Positions 24,926 to 33,733 of a DNA stretch of 64,000 nt are shown in pieces. Under the pieces are notes generated by a model that worked only from the letters and a program-made list of their open reading frames with translations, made no database searches and was not told the origin of the DNA. Source of the stretch: an uncultured Lachnospiraceae bacterium (GTDB lineage: Bacteria > Bacillota > Clostridia > Lachnospirales > Lachnospiraceae); NCBI GenBank assembly GCA_947576945.1, contig CANPTH010000009.1, positions 1 to 64,000 on the forward strand, given 5' to 3'. Position 1 is the first letter of the stretch, and every line of letters starts with the position of its first letter. The position numbers were made by a program, and so were the translations under genes.

Positions 24926-26134
24926 ATGAAGAAACCGGCGATCGAGGGCGGCACACCCGCCAGAGAGACAAAAATATATTATGGCCATCAGTATATTGAC
25001 GATGCTGATATACAGGCTGTGGTGGATGTTATGAAAAGTGCAGATCTGACCTGTGGTCCGAAGATCGGGGAATTAGAAGAGAAGCTGTGTCAGCTGACCG
25101 GTGCGCGGTATGCAGTGGTGTGCAGCAACGGCACGGCGGCTTTGCATATGGCGGCGTTGGCAGCAGGCGTGGGAGAAGGGGACGAGGTGATCACCACCCC
25201 CATTACATTTGCTGCATCGGCGAACTGTGCACTTTACTGTGGCGGAAGACCGGTCTTTGCCGATATCGATCCGGAGACCTATAATATCGACCCGGAGAAG
25301 GTGGAAGCGGCGATCACCGAGCGAACGAAGGCGGTCGTGGCTGTGGACTATACAGGGCAGTCAGTGGAGCTGGACCGGTTGTCAGAGATATGTAAGAAAC
25401 ATGGACTCGTGCTGATCGAGGACGGGGCCCATGTGATCGGAACCACCTATAAGGGCAGAGCCAACGGTTCCATCTCAGATATGACGACGTTCAGTTTCCA
25501 TCCGGTGAAGACCGTTACCGGCGGTGAGGGCGGTGCGGTGCTGACCAATGATGAGACTCTGTATAAGAAGCTGCTCTTATACCGCACCCACGGGATCACA
25601 AGAGATGAGACACAGATGGAGCATGAACCGGACGGCGCCTGGTATTATGAGCAGGTGGCGCTTGGCTATAACTATCGCATGACAGATATGCAGGCGGCGC
25701 TGCTCATCAGCCAGCTGGACAAGCTGCCTCTTTTCCGGCAGAGGAGAAAAGAGATCGTAGCCAGATATGATGAGGAATTCAGCAGGCTGCCGGGCCTTTT
25801 TGTGCAGAGGGAGATTCCCGAATCGGATACCACAAGGCATCTCTATATCCTGCGCATCGTGCCGGAGAAACTGACCATCGACAGGAAACAGTTCTTTGCA
25901 GCGCTGGCAGCGGAGAATGTGTGCTGTAACGTACACTACATCCCGACCTATTATTTCCCGTATTATGAGAAACTGGGCTATAAGAAAGGCCTGTGTCCGA
26001 ATGCGGAGAAACTGTATGAGGAGATGCTGTCGCTGCCCCTTTATTATGCCATGACGGACGAGGACGTGGAGAGTGTGATCGAGGCGGTGACGAAGATCGC
26101 GGTGTATTATGAGAGAAAGCAGTGTTTAAGATAG
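24926..26134 (+). CDS. pseC: UDP-4-amino-4,6-dideoxy-N-acetyl-beta-L-altrosamine transaminase
   Basis: PseC transfers an amino group from glutamate to C4 of the PseB product, using PLP. The 402-residue DegT/DnrJ/EryC1-family protein has CSNGTAALHMAALA, IEDGAHVIGTTYKG and the PLP-binding lysine in FSFHPVKTVTGGEGG. Placement next to pseB supports PseC over other sugar aminotransferases. The start lies 224 bp after pseB. Confidence 0.92.
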   Translation: MKKPAIEGGTPARETKIYYGHQYIDDADIQAVVDVMKSADLTCGPKIGELEEKLCQLTGARYAVVCSNGTAALHMAALAAGVGEGDEVITTPITFAASANCALYCGGRPVFADIDPETYNIDPEKVEAAITERTKAVVAVDYTGQSVELDRLSEICKKHGLVLIEDGAHVIGTTYKGRANGSISDMTTFSFHPVKTVTGGEGGAVLTNDETLYKKLLLYRTHGITRDETQMEHEPDGAWYYEQVALGYNYRMTDMQAALLISQLDKLPLFRQRRKEIVARYDEEFSRLPGLFVQREIPESDTTRHLYILRIVPEKLTIDRKQFFAALAAENVCCNVHYIPTYYFPYYEKLGYKKGLCPNAEKLYEEMLSLPLYYAMTDEDVESVIEAVTKIAVYYERKQCLR

Positions 26135-26192
26135 CGCCTGTTTGTTTCTGATTTTGAGGTTCCGCAGGGCGGAATCATGAGGGTTAGTGTAA

Positions 26193-27227
26193 ATGAAACT
26201 ATCGATCATCGTGCCCGTCTATAATATGGCGGCCGACGGAAAATTAGAATACTGTCTGCATTCTCTGGTGGCGCAGACGATAGCGGATTATGAGATCATC
26301 GCGGTGGACGATTGCTCTACCGACAATTCCTGGGAGATCCTGCAGGATTACCAGAAGCGTTATCCGGAGAAATTCCGCGCCATTCATTCGGAAGTCAACC
26401 AGAAACAGGGAGGCGCCAAGAATATCGGTATGGCGGCAGCGCAGGGGGAATGGATCGGTTTTATTGACAGCGACGATTGGATCACGCCGGATTTCTATGA
26501 GCGTCTGATCGGGAAGGGTGAGGAGACCGGAGCTGATATGGTAGGCTGTGACTATCATATGACCGGGGAACACAGTATGAAGATCGGGCAGGTAGTGCAC
26601 AATAACAGGCCGGAGCAGACAGGGATACTGAATGAGGAGAAGTACCGTTCTCTGATTCTGGACGGCGGCAGCCTTGTGGTGAAGGTGTACCGCAGGGAGA
26701 TCGTGATCGACCATCCGAGCCGTTTTCCGACCGGAATCTTTTATGAGGATAATGCGCTGGCCAATTCCTGGATGCTGCGCGCCCGTCATTTTGAATATAT
26801 CGAAGAACCGCTGTATTATTATTACCAGCATGACACATCCACGGTGCATACGATCACGACGCGCAGATGCGAGGATCGTATGGAAGCGGGGCGCATCATG
26901 CTGCGGGAAGCGGTAACATATGGGTATCTGGAGAAATACCGTGCGGAACTGGAATTTTGTTTCACCACACTTTTCTATGTCAATACGCTTTTTACCTACA
27001 TGCAGGGGGTAAGGCCGGTGCAGTACGGATTTGTAAAGAAGCTTGGACAGGAGATGCGGGCAGCTTTTCCGGATTTCCAGGAGAACATATACTATCGGGA
27101 GCGCATGGGAGCTGAAGAGAAGAAGCTGGTGCGGATGCAGATGGCGTCAACAATTCGTTTTATCGTGTATTATAAGCTTTTGTGGGGATATCGCGGCCTG
27201 AGAAAAAGGCTGCGTGGAAAAGCGTAA
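26193..27227 (+). CDS. Family 2 glycosyltransferase
   Basis: The 344-residue GT-A fold protein shows the GT2 N-terminus (LSIIVPVYNM), the nucleotide-binding VDDCSTDNSWEIL, and GFIDSDDW, which carries the DxD metal-binding motif. The C-terminal part is helical and uncharacterised. It lies 58 bp after pseC, so a role in transferring a pseudaminic-acid-type or other sugar to a surface glycan is plausible, but the donor and acceptor are not evident. Confidence 0.88.
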   Translation: MKLSIIVPVYNMAADGKLEYCLHSLVAQTIADYEIIAVDDCSTDNSWEILQDYQKRYPEKFRAIHSEVNQKQGGAKNIGMAAAQGEWIGFIDSDDWITPDFYERLIGKGEETGADMVGCDYHMTGEHSMKIGQVVHNNRPEQTGILNEEKYRSLILDGGSLVVKVYRREIVIDHPSRFPTGIFYEDNALANSWMLRARHFEYIEEPLYYYYQHDTSTVHTITTRRCEDRMEAGRIMLREAVTYGYLEKYRAELEFCFTTLFYVNTLFTYMQGVRPVQYGFVKKLGQEMRAAFPDFQENIYYRERMGAEEKKLVRMQMASTIRFIVYYKLLWGYRGLRKRLRGKA

Positions 27228-27322
27228 GCAGCGACGGGATACTTCTTAACGGCAGGCCGGTCATGATCAGGAAGCCAGAAGTCAAATAGCTGTAAAAATG
27301 TAGGATTTCAAGAGGAACATTC

Positions 27323-29566
27323 ATGGAGACAAGAGAACTATCATGGAAGAGCAAAGTAGTCTATATCGTGACGGTGTGTTTGATCACTCTGTTGATCTGG
27401 CTGGGAAATGAGGGGCGCAGCCCGTTAGTTTATAAGGGATCTGAGATGCAGCACTCGGTGGGTGTGATCGATTCGGAATATGCGCTCGTGCTCCGGGATG
27501 CGGTGGCCAGAAACGGTACGGTGGCAAACACTCTGCAGTATGTGATGAACAGAGGCAGCTACACCGCCAAACTCCGCTACCGTGCGGAGGAGGGGGATTC
27601 CGCGCTGGAATTATGGGAACAGGGCAGAAAGATAGCGGGATGGACGATCGACCCGTCTGAGAAGGAGATGGCTGCAGAGTTCACTCTGTCCAAGGATGCC
27701 AAACAGCTGCAGTTTAAGATCAACTACAGCGGTAAAGGAGAACTGGTGGTCCAGGAACTGCAGCTTGTGCCTCATGCGCTGTTCTATACGGATACCTATT
27801 TCTTTATGGCGCTTTTTCTGCTGGGAAGCCTTGCCGTATGGTGGTATCTGCAGAAGGAAGGCAGACGGCTCACAAAGGAGCAGATCGTAGATTACAGCGT
27901 TATTCTGGGAGTGGCGCTTCTGGCGACCACGCCTATGATGCAGACTTATCTCTATAACGGCGACGACTTGTGTTATCATCTGGCGCGCCTGGAAGGCTTG
28001 AAGGATGGGATCCTGGATGGGCAGATTCCGGTCAATATCCTGCCGGACGGGCTGCGGGGAAATGGATATATGAATGCCATGTATCCCTATCTGTTCCTCT
28101 ATATCGGGGCATTCTTAAGAATCTGCCGTGTCTCGCTGGCTCTTTCTTATAAGGCGCTGATATTTTTGGCCAATCTGTCCTCGGGGATCAGCGCTTACGT
28201 GGCGGTGAAGTCCATGTGCAGATCCAGAAGAAGCGTGATATTGGCGGTAGTGCTGTATACGCTTATGCCATACCGGTTCACTAATATTTTCTCCAGGGGC
28301 GATCTGGGAGAGACGCTGGCCCTGATCTTCTGGCCGCTGGCGATCGCCGGCCTGTATCATGTGATCTTCGGAGAGCGGAAGCGCTGGTATTATCTGGCGA
28401 TCGGCGTCAGCGGTATGCTGCAGAGCCATATCTTAAGCGCAGTATTTGTGGTAACATTCAGCGCAGTGACCGCGCTTGTGTGGTGTGCGCGCATTGTGAA
28501 AGAAAAAAGATATGTCGAGATTGGCAAAGCGGCTGCTATGACGCTGCTCTTAAATCTCTGGTACCTGGTTCCCTTCCTGGTATTCTACTTTAAAGGAGAG
28601 CTGAGTACAGAAGTGCTTCGGTGGAGCGGCTACTTCGAGCAGTCCATCAATCCTTCCAATCTGACGCACAGTATCAGCCTGTATAATAAGCAGTATTTTT
28701 CCCTGGGGCTGGCGCTGTTTGGCTGCGTGGGGATCGGTGTGATGCGGCTTCTGTGTGAAAGCCGGGAGAAAAGGTCGGACATGGACAACTATATGCTGTA
28801 TTTACTGGCATCAGGATGTGTGTTTACCTATATGATTACCGGCTACTTCCCGAATCGGGCGCTGCTTGCCAATGATCTGTTTGAGAATATTGTGACGATG
28901 ATACAGTTTCCATGGCGCTTTCTGGGACCGGCCTCGGCATGTTTCATGTTCGTGGGTGTGATCGGCCTGGCTAAGTCAGAACTATTGCGGCCCTACCGGA
29001 ATCATATCTTTACGCTGCTGGTGGGCCTGAATCTGTTGGTGATCCTGTCTGTACCTACGGATAACAGCCATATGCCTTATGATGATGTGGAAGCAGTGGC
29101 CTCCAAAGGGCATGAGAGCAAGATGGCGGCTAATATCGGATTATTTTATCCCCATGAGTGGCGTCTGAACGGTGTCTCTGACGACAGGCTGGTCACGGAT
29201 GTGATCGTCTCCGACCCCTACGGCGTGACAGTACATAATTATGAGAAAAAGGGAACCAAAGCGGCGGTGGCTTACACTGCGGCAGAAGATGACTGCTATA
29301 TCGAACTGCCGATCCAGAACTATCTGGGTTATCGTGCATACGATGAGAACAAAAGCCGGCTGGAGATCACCCGCGGAGAAGGCGGCCGGATCAGGATTGC
29401 GGCCATCGGGGACGGCGTACGGCATACGGTATATGTGCGCTACGGAAGAGTGCCGCTCTTCATGGCGGCTAACCTGGTTTCTGCGTTGACGGCTGCGGCC
29501 ATCGGATGGTGGCTGTGGCGCAGACACAGGAACCGGCAGCAGTATGTGCCGGCCGCCGGAGAGTGA
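27323..29566 (+). CDS. Polytopic membrane protein, GT-C-like (PTPS-related / YfhO-type)
   Basis: The 747-residue protein starts with an N-terminal signal-anchor helix, then a ~120-residue beta-rich extracytoplasmic segment. Around eleven further transmembrane helices cover about residues 155-580, and a second extracytoplasmic domain precedes a C-terminal helix with a basic tail. The first large loop carries GDDLCYHLARLEGL, resembling the acidic-motif loop of GT-C glycosyltransferases and the 6-pyruvoyl-tetrahydropterin-synthase-related membrane protein family. It probably transfers sugars from lipid carriers to a surface polymer. The GT2 and pse genes upstream fit that role. Confidence 0.7.
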   Translation: METRELSWKSKVVYIVTVCLITLLIWLGNEGRSPLVYKGSEMQHSVGVIDSEYALVLRDAVARNGTVANTLQYVMNRGSYTAKLRYRAEEGDSALELWEQGRKIAGWTIDPSEKEMAAEFTLSKDAKQLQFKINYSGKGELVVQELQLVPHALFYTDTYFFMALFLLGSLAVWWYLQKEGRRLTKEQIVDYSVILGVALLATTPMMQTYLYNGDDLCYHLARLEGLKDGILDGQIPVNILPDGLRGNGYMNAMYPYLFLYIGAFLRICRVSLALSYKALIFLANLSSGISAYVAVKSMCRSRRSVILAVVLYTLMPYRFTNIFSRGDLGETLALIFWPLAIAGLYHVIFGERKRWYYLAIGVSGMLQSHILSAVFVVTFSAVTALVWCARIVKEKRYVEIGKAAAMTLLLNLWYLVPFLVFYFKGELSTEVLRWSGYFEQSINPSNLTHSISLYNKQYFSLGLALFGCVGIGVMRLLCESREKRSDMDNYMLYLLASGCVFTYMITGYFPNRALLANDLFENIVTMIQFPWRFLGPASACFMFVGVIGLAKSELLRPYRNHIFTLLVGLNLLVILSVPTDNSHMPYDDVEAVASKGHESKMAANIGLFYPHEWRLNGVSDDRLVTDVIVSDPYGVTVHNYEKKGTKAAVAYTAAEDDCYIELPIQNYLGYRAYDENKSRLEITRGEGGRIRIAAIGDGVRHTVYVRYGRVPLFMAANLVSALTAAAIGWWLWRRHRNRQQYVPAAGE

Positions 29567-29579
29567 ATACGGCGTTGCA

Positions 29580-30839
29580 CTATGGACAAGGATGCTCTGC
29601 CATAAGGGCTTCTGCGATCTGGCGGGCGCCGGTACCGTCCAGGTAACTTCTCATAGCAGCGGAGACAGCAGCGCGGGCCGGATGATCGTGTGCCATCCTG
29701 ATAAGAAACGAAGCGATATGGTGCAGGGTGGATGGGCAGGCGGAAACTGCGGATGCATCGGCAGGCTGTCCGGTGTTGGCAGCGGCTGCAGGACGGATGT
29801 CGCCGGCGCAGGGGATCAGGTCTTCCTTTGCGTAAGCTTCTGTGGCGACGCGCTGGTTCTCGGCCATAAGATAACTGACGGTGGGGACGCCGACAGCGCA
29901 TAGCTCACACAGGGTAGTGCCGCCGGCGGAGACAGCCAGATCGCAGGAAGCCATCAAAGCCGCCACATTACTTACATTGGTATGAATGTGGAGGAAAGGA
30001 TGGGTCTGCGCAAGGGCAGCCAAAGCCGCATAGCGTGTGTTTGCTCTGCTGGTCAGGATATGATAATGCATGGATTGCAGCACGGACTTGTCCTGCGTGG
30101 ACAGCTGTTGTAAAGATATATCCTGTAAAGGCCCATCCTGTATAGCGCAGTGATCCTGGCGGCCGTGAGCGATATTCTGCGACGGAGCGAAGATGTCGGA
30201 CGGATCGTCGTAGACTATCTGCAGCAGCCCTTCCGCCACGCGATAAGGATCGGTGCCGCCTGTCGATAACAGCACATGCTCGGCTTTGCGGCGGACTTGA
30301 TAGGCAGGTGAGAGGAACTGTTCCCGAAGCGGCGTATACTGTATTCCCAGCAGCTTGCGGCCGGCATTGTCATAAGCGGCGCAGTCTTCACTGGTATCAT
30401 AATTGACCACCAGGTCTACGGCGCAGTCGAAACTGCGCAGATCGTCCAGATAAGCCGTTTTGAAATAGCGCCGAAGGACCGCGAAATAGGACGTAGTGGC
30501 AGAATAGGAATCTATGAAAAGCCATGGCATGTTGTGTGAGGCGTGGGAGCCATCCCTGGCAGGACGGTCATTTTCTGTGGGCATGTCCGAGGCAAGACAG
30601 GAGAGCAGGGCGGGGATCTCCGAGTCCAATTCCCGGTAGCTGTGTTCCAGACAGAAGACCGCAAATTCCCGGGGTGCGGTAAAGCGTTCTTCCAGAAGCG
30701 TAAGACTTTCCTTATCGGATACGATAAATTTAACATCTGCGCCTATCTTCACGCAGGCGCGCGCGATGGCGAGACATCTTACAAGGTGTCCGGTCGCGAT
30801 CTTGCTGTTTCCGTCTGTTCTAAAGTAAATGTCAGTCAT
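29580..30839 (-). CDS. pseG: UDP-2,4-diacetamido-2,4,6-trideoxy-beta-L-altropyranose hydrolase, enlarged
   Basis: PseG releases UDP from the pseudaminic acid precursor. Motifs include YFRTDGNSKIATGHLVRCLAIA (the G-x-G-H-x-x-R catalytic start), LFIDSYSATTSYFAVL, and a C-terminal SAGGTTLCELCAVGVP nucleotide-binding motif. At 419 residues it is longer than the usual 280-360. The extra sequence lies in loops around residues 75-95, 220-250 and 340-365 and is Ala/Ser/Gln-rich. It is convergent with the membrane protein gene (13 bp between stops), so it is transcribed apart from pseB and pseC. GGGAGG precedes the start, and a TTAGTAT-A-ATACTAA palindrome at 30911-30925 overlaps a possible -10. Confidence 0.88.
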   Translation of the reverse strand: MTDIYFRTDGNSKIATGHLVRCLAIARACVKIGADVKFIVSDKESLTLLEERFTAPREFAVFCLEHSYRELDSEIPALLSCLASDMPTENDRPARDGSHASHNMPWLFIDSYSATTSYFAVLRRYFKTAYLDDLRSFDCAVDLVVNYDTSEDCAAYDNAGRKLLGIQYTPLREQFLSPAYQVRRKAEHVLLSTGGTDPYRVAEGLLQIVYDDPSDIFAPSQNIAHGRQDHCAIQDGPLQDISLQQLSTQDKSVLQSMHYHILTSRANTRYAALAALAQTHPFLHIHTNVSNVAALMASCDLAVSAGGTTLCELCAVGVPTVSYLMAENQRVATEAYAKEDLIPCAGDIRPAAAANTGQPADASAVSACPSTLHHIASFLIRMAHDHPARAAVSAAMRSYLDGTGARQIAEALMAEHPCP

Positions 30840-30952
30840 TATTACCTCCCTTATATCAGACCATTTTCAGGATACTTCACTGTTATGCCCACGGCAGATC
30901 TGTCTGACGCTTAGTATAATACTAAAGTATTTGCCTGAAAGCCGCAATCTGG

Positions 30953-31379
30953 TCAAATATTCAACAGGTCAGCCATATTTGAGAAGTTGATAAGCAGATC
31001 ATCGTAGATGCCAGCCCTTACAGAATCAGCAAAGGTATAATCTCCGGTATCCTCTGATTCAAAATTGTAAACAAGGACACGGTTCTTCTCCGGGTCAACG
31101 ATCCAATATTCCCTGACGCCTGCAGTGCGGTATTTAAAGAGTTTTGTGAAATAGTCCATACGCCTGCTGCCGGGAGATACAATCTCTATGATCCAGTCCG
31201 GTGCTCCAGTGCATCCTTTGTCGTTAAGCTTGTCGGGATCACAGATCACACTGATGCCTGCGATTGGGCGGAATCATATAGTATATCTGGCCGTCAACCA
31301 GTTCGGCTCTGCTGCCCTCCGGCAAACTGTAGATATCGTCGATGGTATAAAGCTTTTCTTGTGCCAGTGGTGGTGACAT
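30953..31379 (-). pseudogene. Uma2-family (DUF820) restriction-endonuclease-like gene, internal deletion and frameshift
   Basis: From ATG at 31379 the frame reads MSPPLAQEKLYTIDDIYSLP and continues to RAELVDGQIYYMIPPNRRHQ, the standard N-terminus of small clostridial Uma2 proteins, then stops. A second frame begins at GISVICDPDKLND and runs through GAPDWIIEIVSPGSRR to 30953, the standard C-terminal half. The middle, about 60 residues that would include the first acidic catalytic positions, is missing, and the junction near 31250-31260 is out of frame. It has its own AAAGGAAG ribosome-binding site. The gene is broken and should give no functional protein. Confidence 0.85.
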
Positions 31380-31423
31380 AGTAACACTTCCTTTCCTGGT
31401 TATTGTATGTGGTTTAGCGCTGC

Positions 31424-31519
31424 TTATTCTCCAGAGCCGGCAGCAGGCTTTTTAATATCGTCAATTGTCAAGGTAACAGATTGGCCGTCAGGAGCTTTAC
31501 ATTGGAGTTTCCATCCCAT
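31424..31519 (-). CDS. Possible 31-residue small protein
   Basis: ATG at 31519 opens a 31-codon frame (MGWKLQCKAPDG... ending KKPAAGSGE) 45 bp upstream of the Uma2 pseudogene on the same strand, with AGGTGG about 9 bp before it. Composition looks protein-like (SVTLTIDDIKK). It could be a small gene or a relic of a longer one. No family recognised. Confidence 0.3.
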   Translation of the reverse strand: MGWKLQCKAPDGQSVTLTIDDIKKPAAGSGE

Positions 31520-31656
31520 TCGTTAGCCACCTGTTCATTAGTTCTGATGTTAACATACCATAAATGATTATAAAGTTCTAGATAAAGAAATAAAGTAATC
31601 AAAAATGAAATAAGAACTGAATATTTTTTATCTGGGATTTTTCAAAGGAATGATGA

Positions 31657-31708
31657 TTGACAGCATTGCGTCAGCATTATATACTTATAACGACTAATAA
31701 TAATAGTC
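31657..31708 (+). promoter_or_regulatory. Promoter and putative BlaI operator of the blaI-M56 operon
   Basis: TTGACA (31657-31662), a 17-bp spacer and TATACT (31680-31685) make a near-consensus promoter. GACTA (31692-31696) N7 TAGTC (31704-31708) forms a dyad covering the start-of-transcription region, a position where a repressor would block initiation. The same GACTA-N7-TAGTC dyad occurs at 33585-33601. Confidence 0.7.
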
Positions 31709-31731
31709 AATTAGAAAAAGGAGAGGTACAG

Positions 31732-32094
31732 ATGAAAAGCATTTTCAGTATTACCAATGCGGAACGAGAAGTGATGGAAAAGCTTTGGGATCAGAAGGAA
31801 AGCATCAGACAGTCTCAGCTGCTGACGCTGTTTGAGGAAGACGGAAAGGAGTGGAAGCGGCAGACGCTCAATACTTTCCTGGTAAACCTGGAAGAAAAGG
31901 GATTGGTCGTAAGAGAAAGAAGGATGGTCAAAGCCGTATATGGCAGGGAAGAGTACAACCTGATGCGGATGAAAGAAGAGATTGACCATATGTATGGCGG
32001 TAAGTTGAGTAATTTCGTGGCTGCCTTTACCGAGAAGAATGGGATTGATGAGGAGGAAGCTCAGGTGTTGCTCAAAATTCTGGAAAACAAGTAA
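31732..32094 (+). CDS. BlaI/MecI/CopY-family transcriptional repressor
   Basis: The 120-residue penicillinase-repressor-family protein has a winged helix in the first 70 residues (ITNAEREVMEKLWDQKES; WKRQTLNTFLVNLEEKGLV) and a C-terminal dimerisation helix. The family is inactivated by proteolysis when the partner M56 sensor is triggered. The start at 31732 has AGGAGAGG upstream; an earlier in-frame TTG at 31657 is the -35 hexamer and is rejected. The M56 gene follows after 9 bp. Confidence 0.92.
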   Translation: MKSIFSITNAEREVMEKLWDQKESIRQSQLLTLFEEDGKEWKRQTLNTFLVNLEEKGLVVRERRMVKAVYGREEYNLMRMKEEIDHMYGGKLSNFVAAFTEKNGIDEEEAQVLLKILENK

Positions 32095-32103
32095 GGAGAG
32101 ACG

Positions 32104-33477
32104 ATGGGATATCTGATGGTAATGTCTTTGTCAGGGACAGTCATGACAGGCATCTGCGCATTGATAAGAGGCTGGCGGAAGCATAAGATCAGTGCCAGAT
32201 CAGCATATTTTCTGGCCAAAGCAGCAATTCTGTATTACCTTATACCATTGCCTGAACTCGGAGAACGGTACAGCCGGATGCTGATGTATGTAACAGGCAT
32301 CGGATCCCGGCATGTGTCTGACTTCTCACCCCGTTGGTCTTATTATATGATCCGCGCAAATGGGGATCTGTATATCAACTCTTATATGAAAATACAATAT
32401 ATGGCAGCCACCATATGGATCCTGGGAGCCGTGTCTGTTTTTCTGGCAGAGCTGCTTGCCCATTACAGGAGTGGAAGGAGACTTGTAGATTGCATGGATG
32501 AGGCAAAGGTATCTGCCGAAACATGGGGGATCAGGAGAGGCGGCAGATTTTGCCATATACAGCAGAGAGTCACGGTATATCGGGATGTGCCGGATGGACA
32601 GGATATGACATTCGGATTGTTTCGACCGGTTATTCTATGCACGCTGAAAGACGGAAAAAAGCAGGAAGAGTATGCACTGCAGCATGAACTGGTCCATGTC
32701 AGGAGAGTGGATATTTTCTGGAAGATGCTGCTGCGTCTGGCGACGATCCTGCACTGGTGGAATCCGGCGGTGTGGTATCTTTACCATGATTTTGAACGGC
32801 TGTGCGAATGTTCTTGTGATGAAATAGTTCTGCAGGGAAAGACAGAGGAGGAGAAGAAAGATTATCTGCGCCTTGTGGTCATAGAAGCAGAAAAAGTAAA
32901 AAAGGGTAAAAGAAAATCAGAGAACCCCCGCTGGGGATTGGGGTTTGAACTGGGAAAAGAAGCAAGAAGAATAGAGGAAAGGATGGAAAACGCAATGCGG
33001 ACGAAGAAATGGAATAGCGCGGCAGCCATGCTGCTTGTAATAGTATTGACTATGATCAATTCAGCAACAGTTCTGGCATATCCGAAAGTATATACGGAAA
33101 CACAGAAAGAGGGGGTATCGGAAGAAATAATCGAAATGGAGTTGAATGGGGATTCCATTCAGTTTGTTCCGGACGACGCCAGTGAGGAAGAAGCGAAAAA
33201 GGATCGTGGGTATATAGTAAGGCAGATTCAAGTCAGATATGAAGAGCAGTTTACGGATATAGACGGGAATATTTTTCCGGTAAATGACATTACAAATGAG
33301 AATATGTATAGCAGCTGCAGCCATACTTATGTCTCCGGTATAAGAAGCAAGCATGGTAAGAATAAGGATGGGACTTGTACACTTGCTGTGTTTTATGCAG
33401 AAAGATGCAGTAAGTGCAGTGATGTGGTAATGGGAAATAGATTGTTTGTGGCAAATTTCGATCTATGCTCACATTGA
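32104..33477 (+). CDS. BlaR1/MecR1-type M56 metallopeptidase signal transducer with a Cys/His-rich sensor domain
   Basis: The 457-residue protein has about four transmembrane helices, a cytoplasmic zinc-peptidase domain with HELVH at about residue 197 and a downstream CSCDE glutamate, and a last transmembrane helix near 305-325. BlaR1 proteins end in a penicillin-binding sensor. Here the extracellular part is only ~130 residues, has no SxxK/SxN/KTG motifs, and is rich in Cys and His (SSCSH, TCTL, CSKCS, DLCSH). The signal is therefore not a beta-lactam by acylation; metal, redox or cell-wall stress are possibilities. It is expected to cleave or trigger loss of the BlaI-like repressor. Confidence 0.88.
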   Translation: MGYLMVMSLSGTVMTGICALIRGWRKHKISARSAYFLAKAAILYYLIPLPELGERYSRMLMYVTGIGSRHVSDFSPRWSYYMIRANGDLYINSYMKIQYMAATIWILGAVSVFLAELLAHYRSGRRLVDCMDEAKVSAETWGIRRGGRFCHIQQRVTVYRDVPDGQDMTFGLFRPVILCTLKDGKKQEEYALQHELVHVRRVDIFWKMLLRLATILHWWNPAVWYLYHDFERLCECSCDEIVLQGKTEEEKKDYLRLVVIEAEKVKKGKRKSENPRWGLGFELGKEARRIEERMENAMRTKKWNSAAAMLLVIVLTMINSATVLAYPKVYTETQKEGVSEEIIEMELNGDSIQFVPDDASEEEAKKDRGYIVRQIQVRYEEQFTDIDGNIFPVNDITNENMYSSCSHTYVSGIRSKHGKNKDGTCTLAVFYAERCSKCSDVVMGNRLFVANFDLCSH

Positions 33478-33547
33478 TCTGGATTAGATCTGTTTTCAGG
33501 TGAGTGGGGATGGAGATGTTTAGTAGTCTGCTATTCTGCAATTCATG

Positions 33548-33614
33548 TTGACAGAAGAAAGTAAGGATGATAAGATGCATATATGACTATAAAAAATAGT
33601 CGTATATGCATCTT
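33548..33614 (+). promoter_or_regulatory. Promoter-like hexamers overlapping a 43-nt palindrome with the GACTA-N7-TAGTC dyad
   Basis: TTGACA (33548-33553), a 17-bp spacer and TAAGAT (33571-33576) resemble a promoter. An extended palindrome follows: 33572-33590 pairs with 33596-33614 with one mismatch, enclosing GACTA (33585-33589) N7 TAGTC (33597-33601). The pentamers match the dyad before blaI. It could be a BlaI-controlled promoter for the gene at 33734 or the terminator of the M56 gene. There is no T run after the stem, which favours the former. Confidence 0.5.
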
Positions 33615-33733
33615 ATATTATGTTAATCCATGGTATAGCATAAGACGTAGATTATTTTTATCATTTGGCGTATCAAATAAAAATGTGAAAATGAACAGTG
33701 TGCTGATTCAAAACCGAAAAGGGGGATTTTGCT

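Noticed and set aside
32104..33477. Annotation as a beta-lactam sensor BlaR1
   Set aside because: The penicillin-binding domain is absent, so only the M56 peptidase relation is supported.
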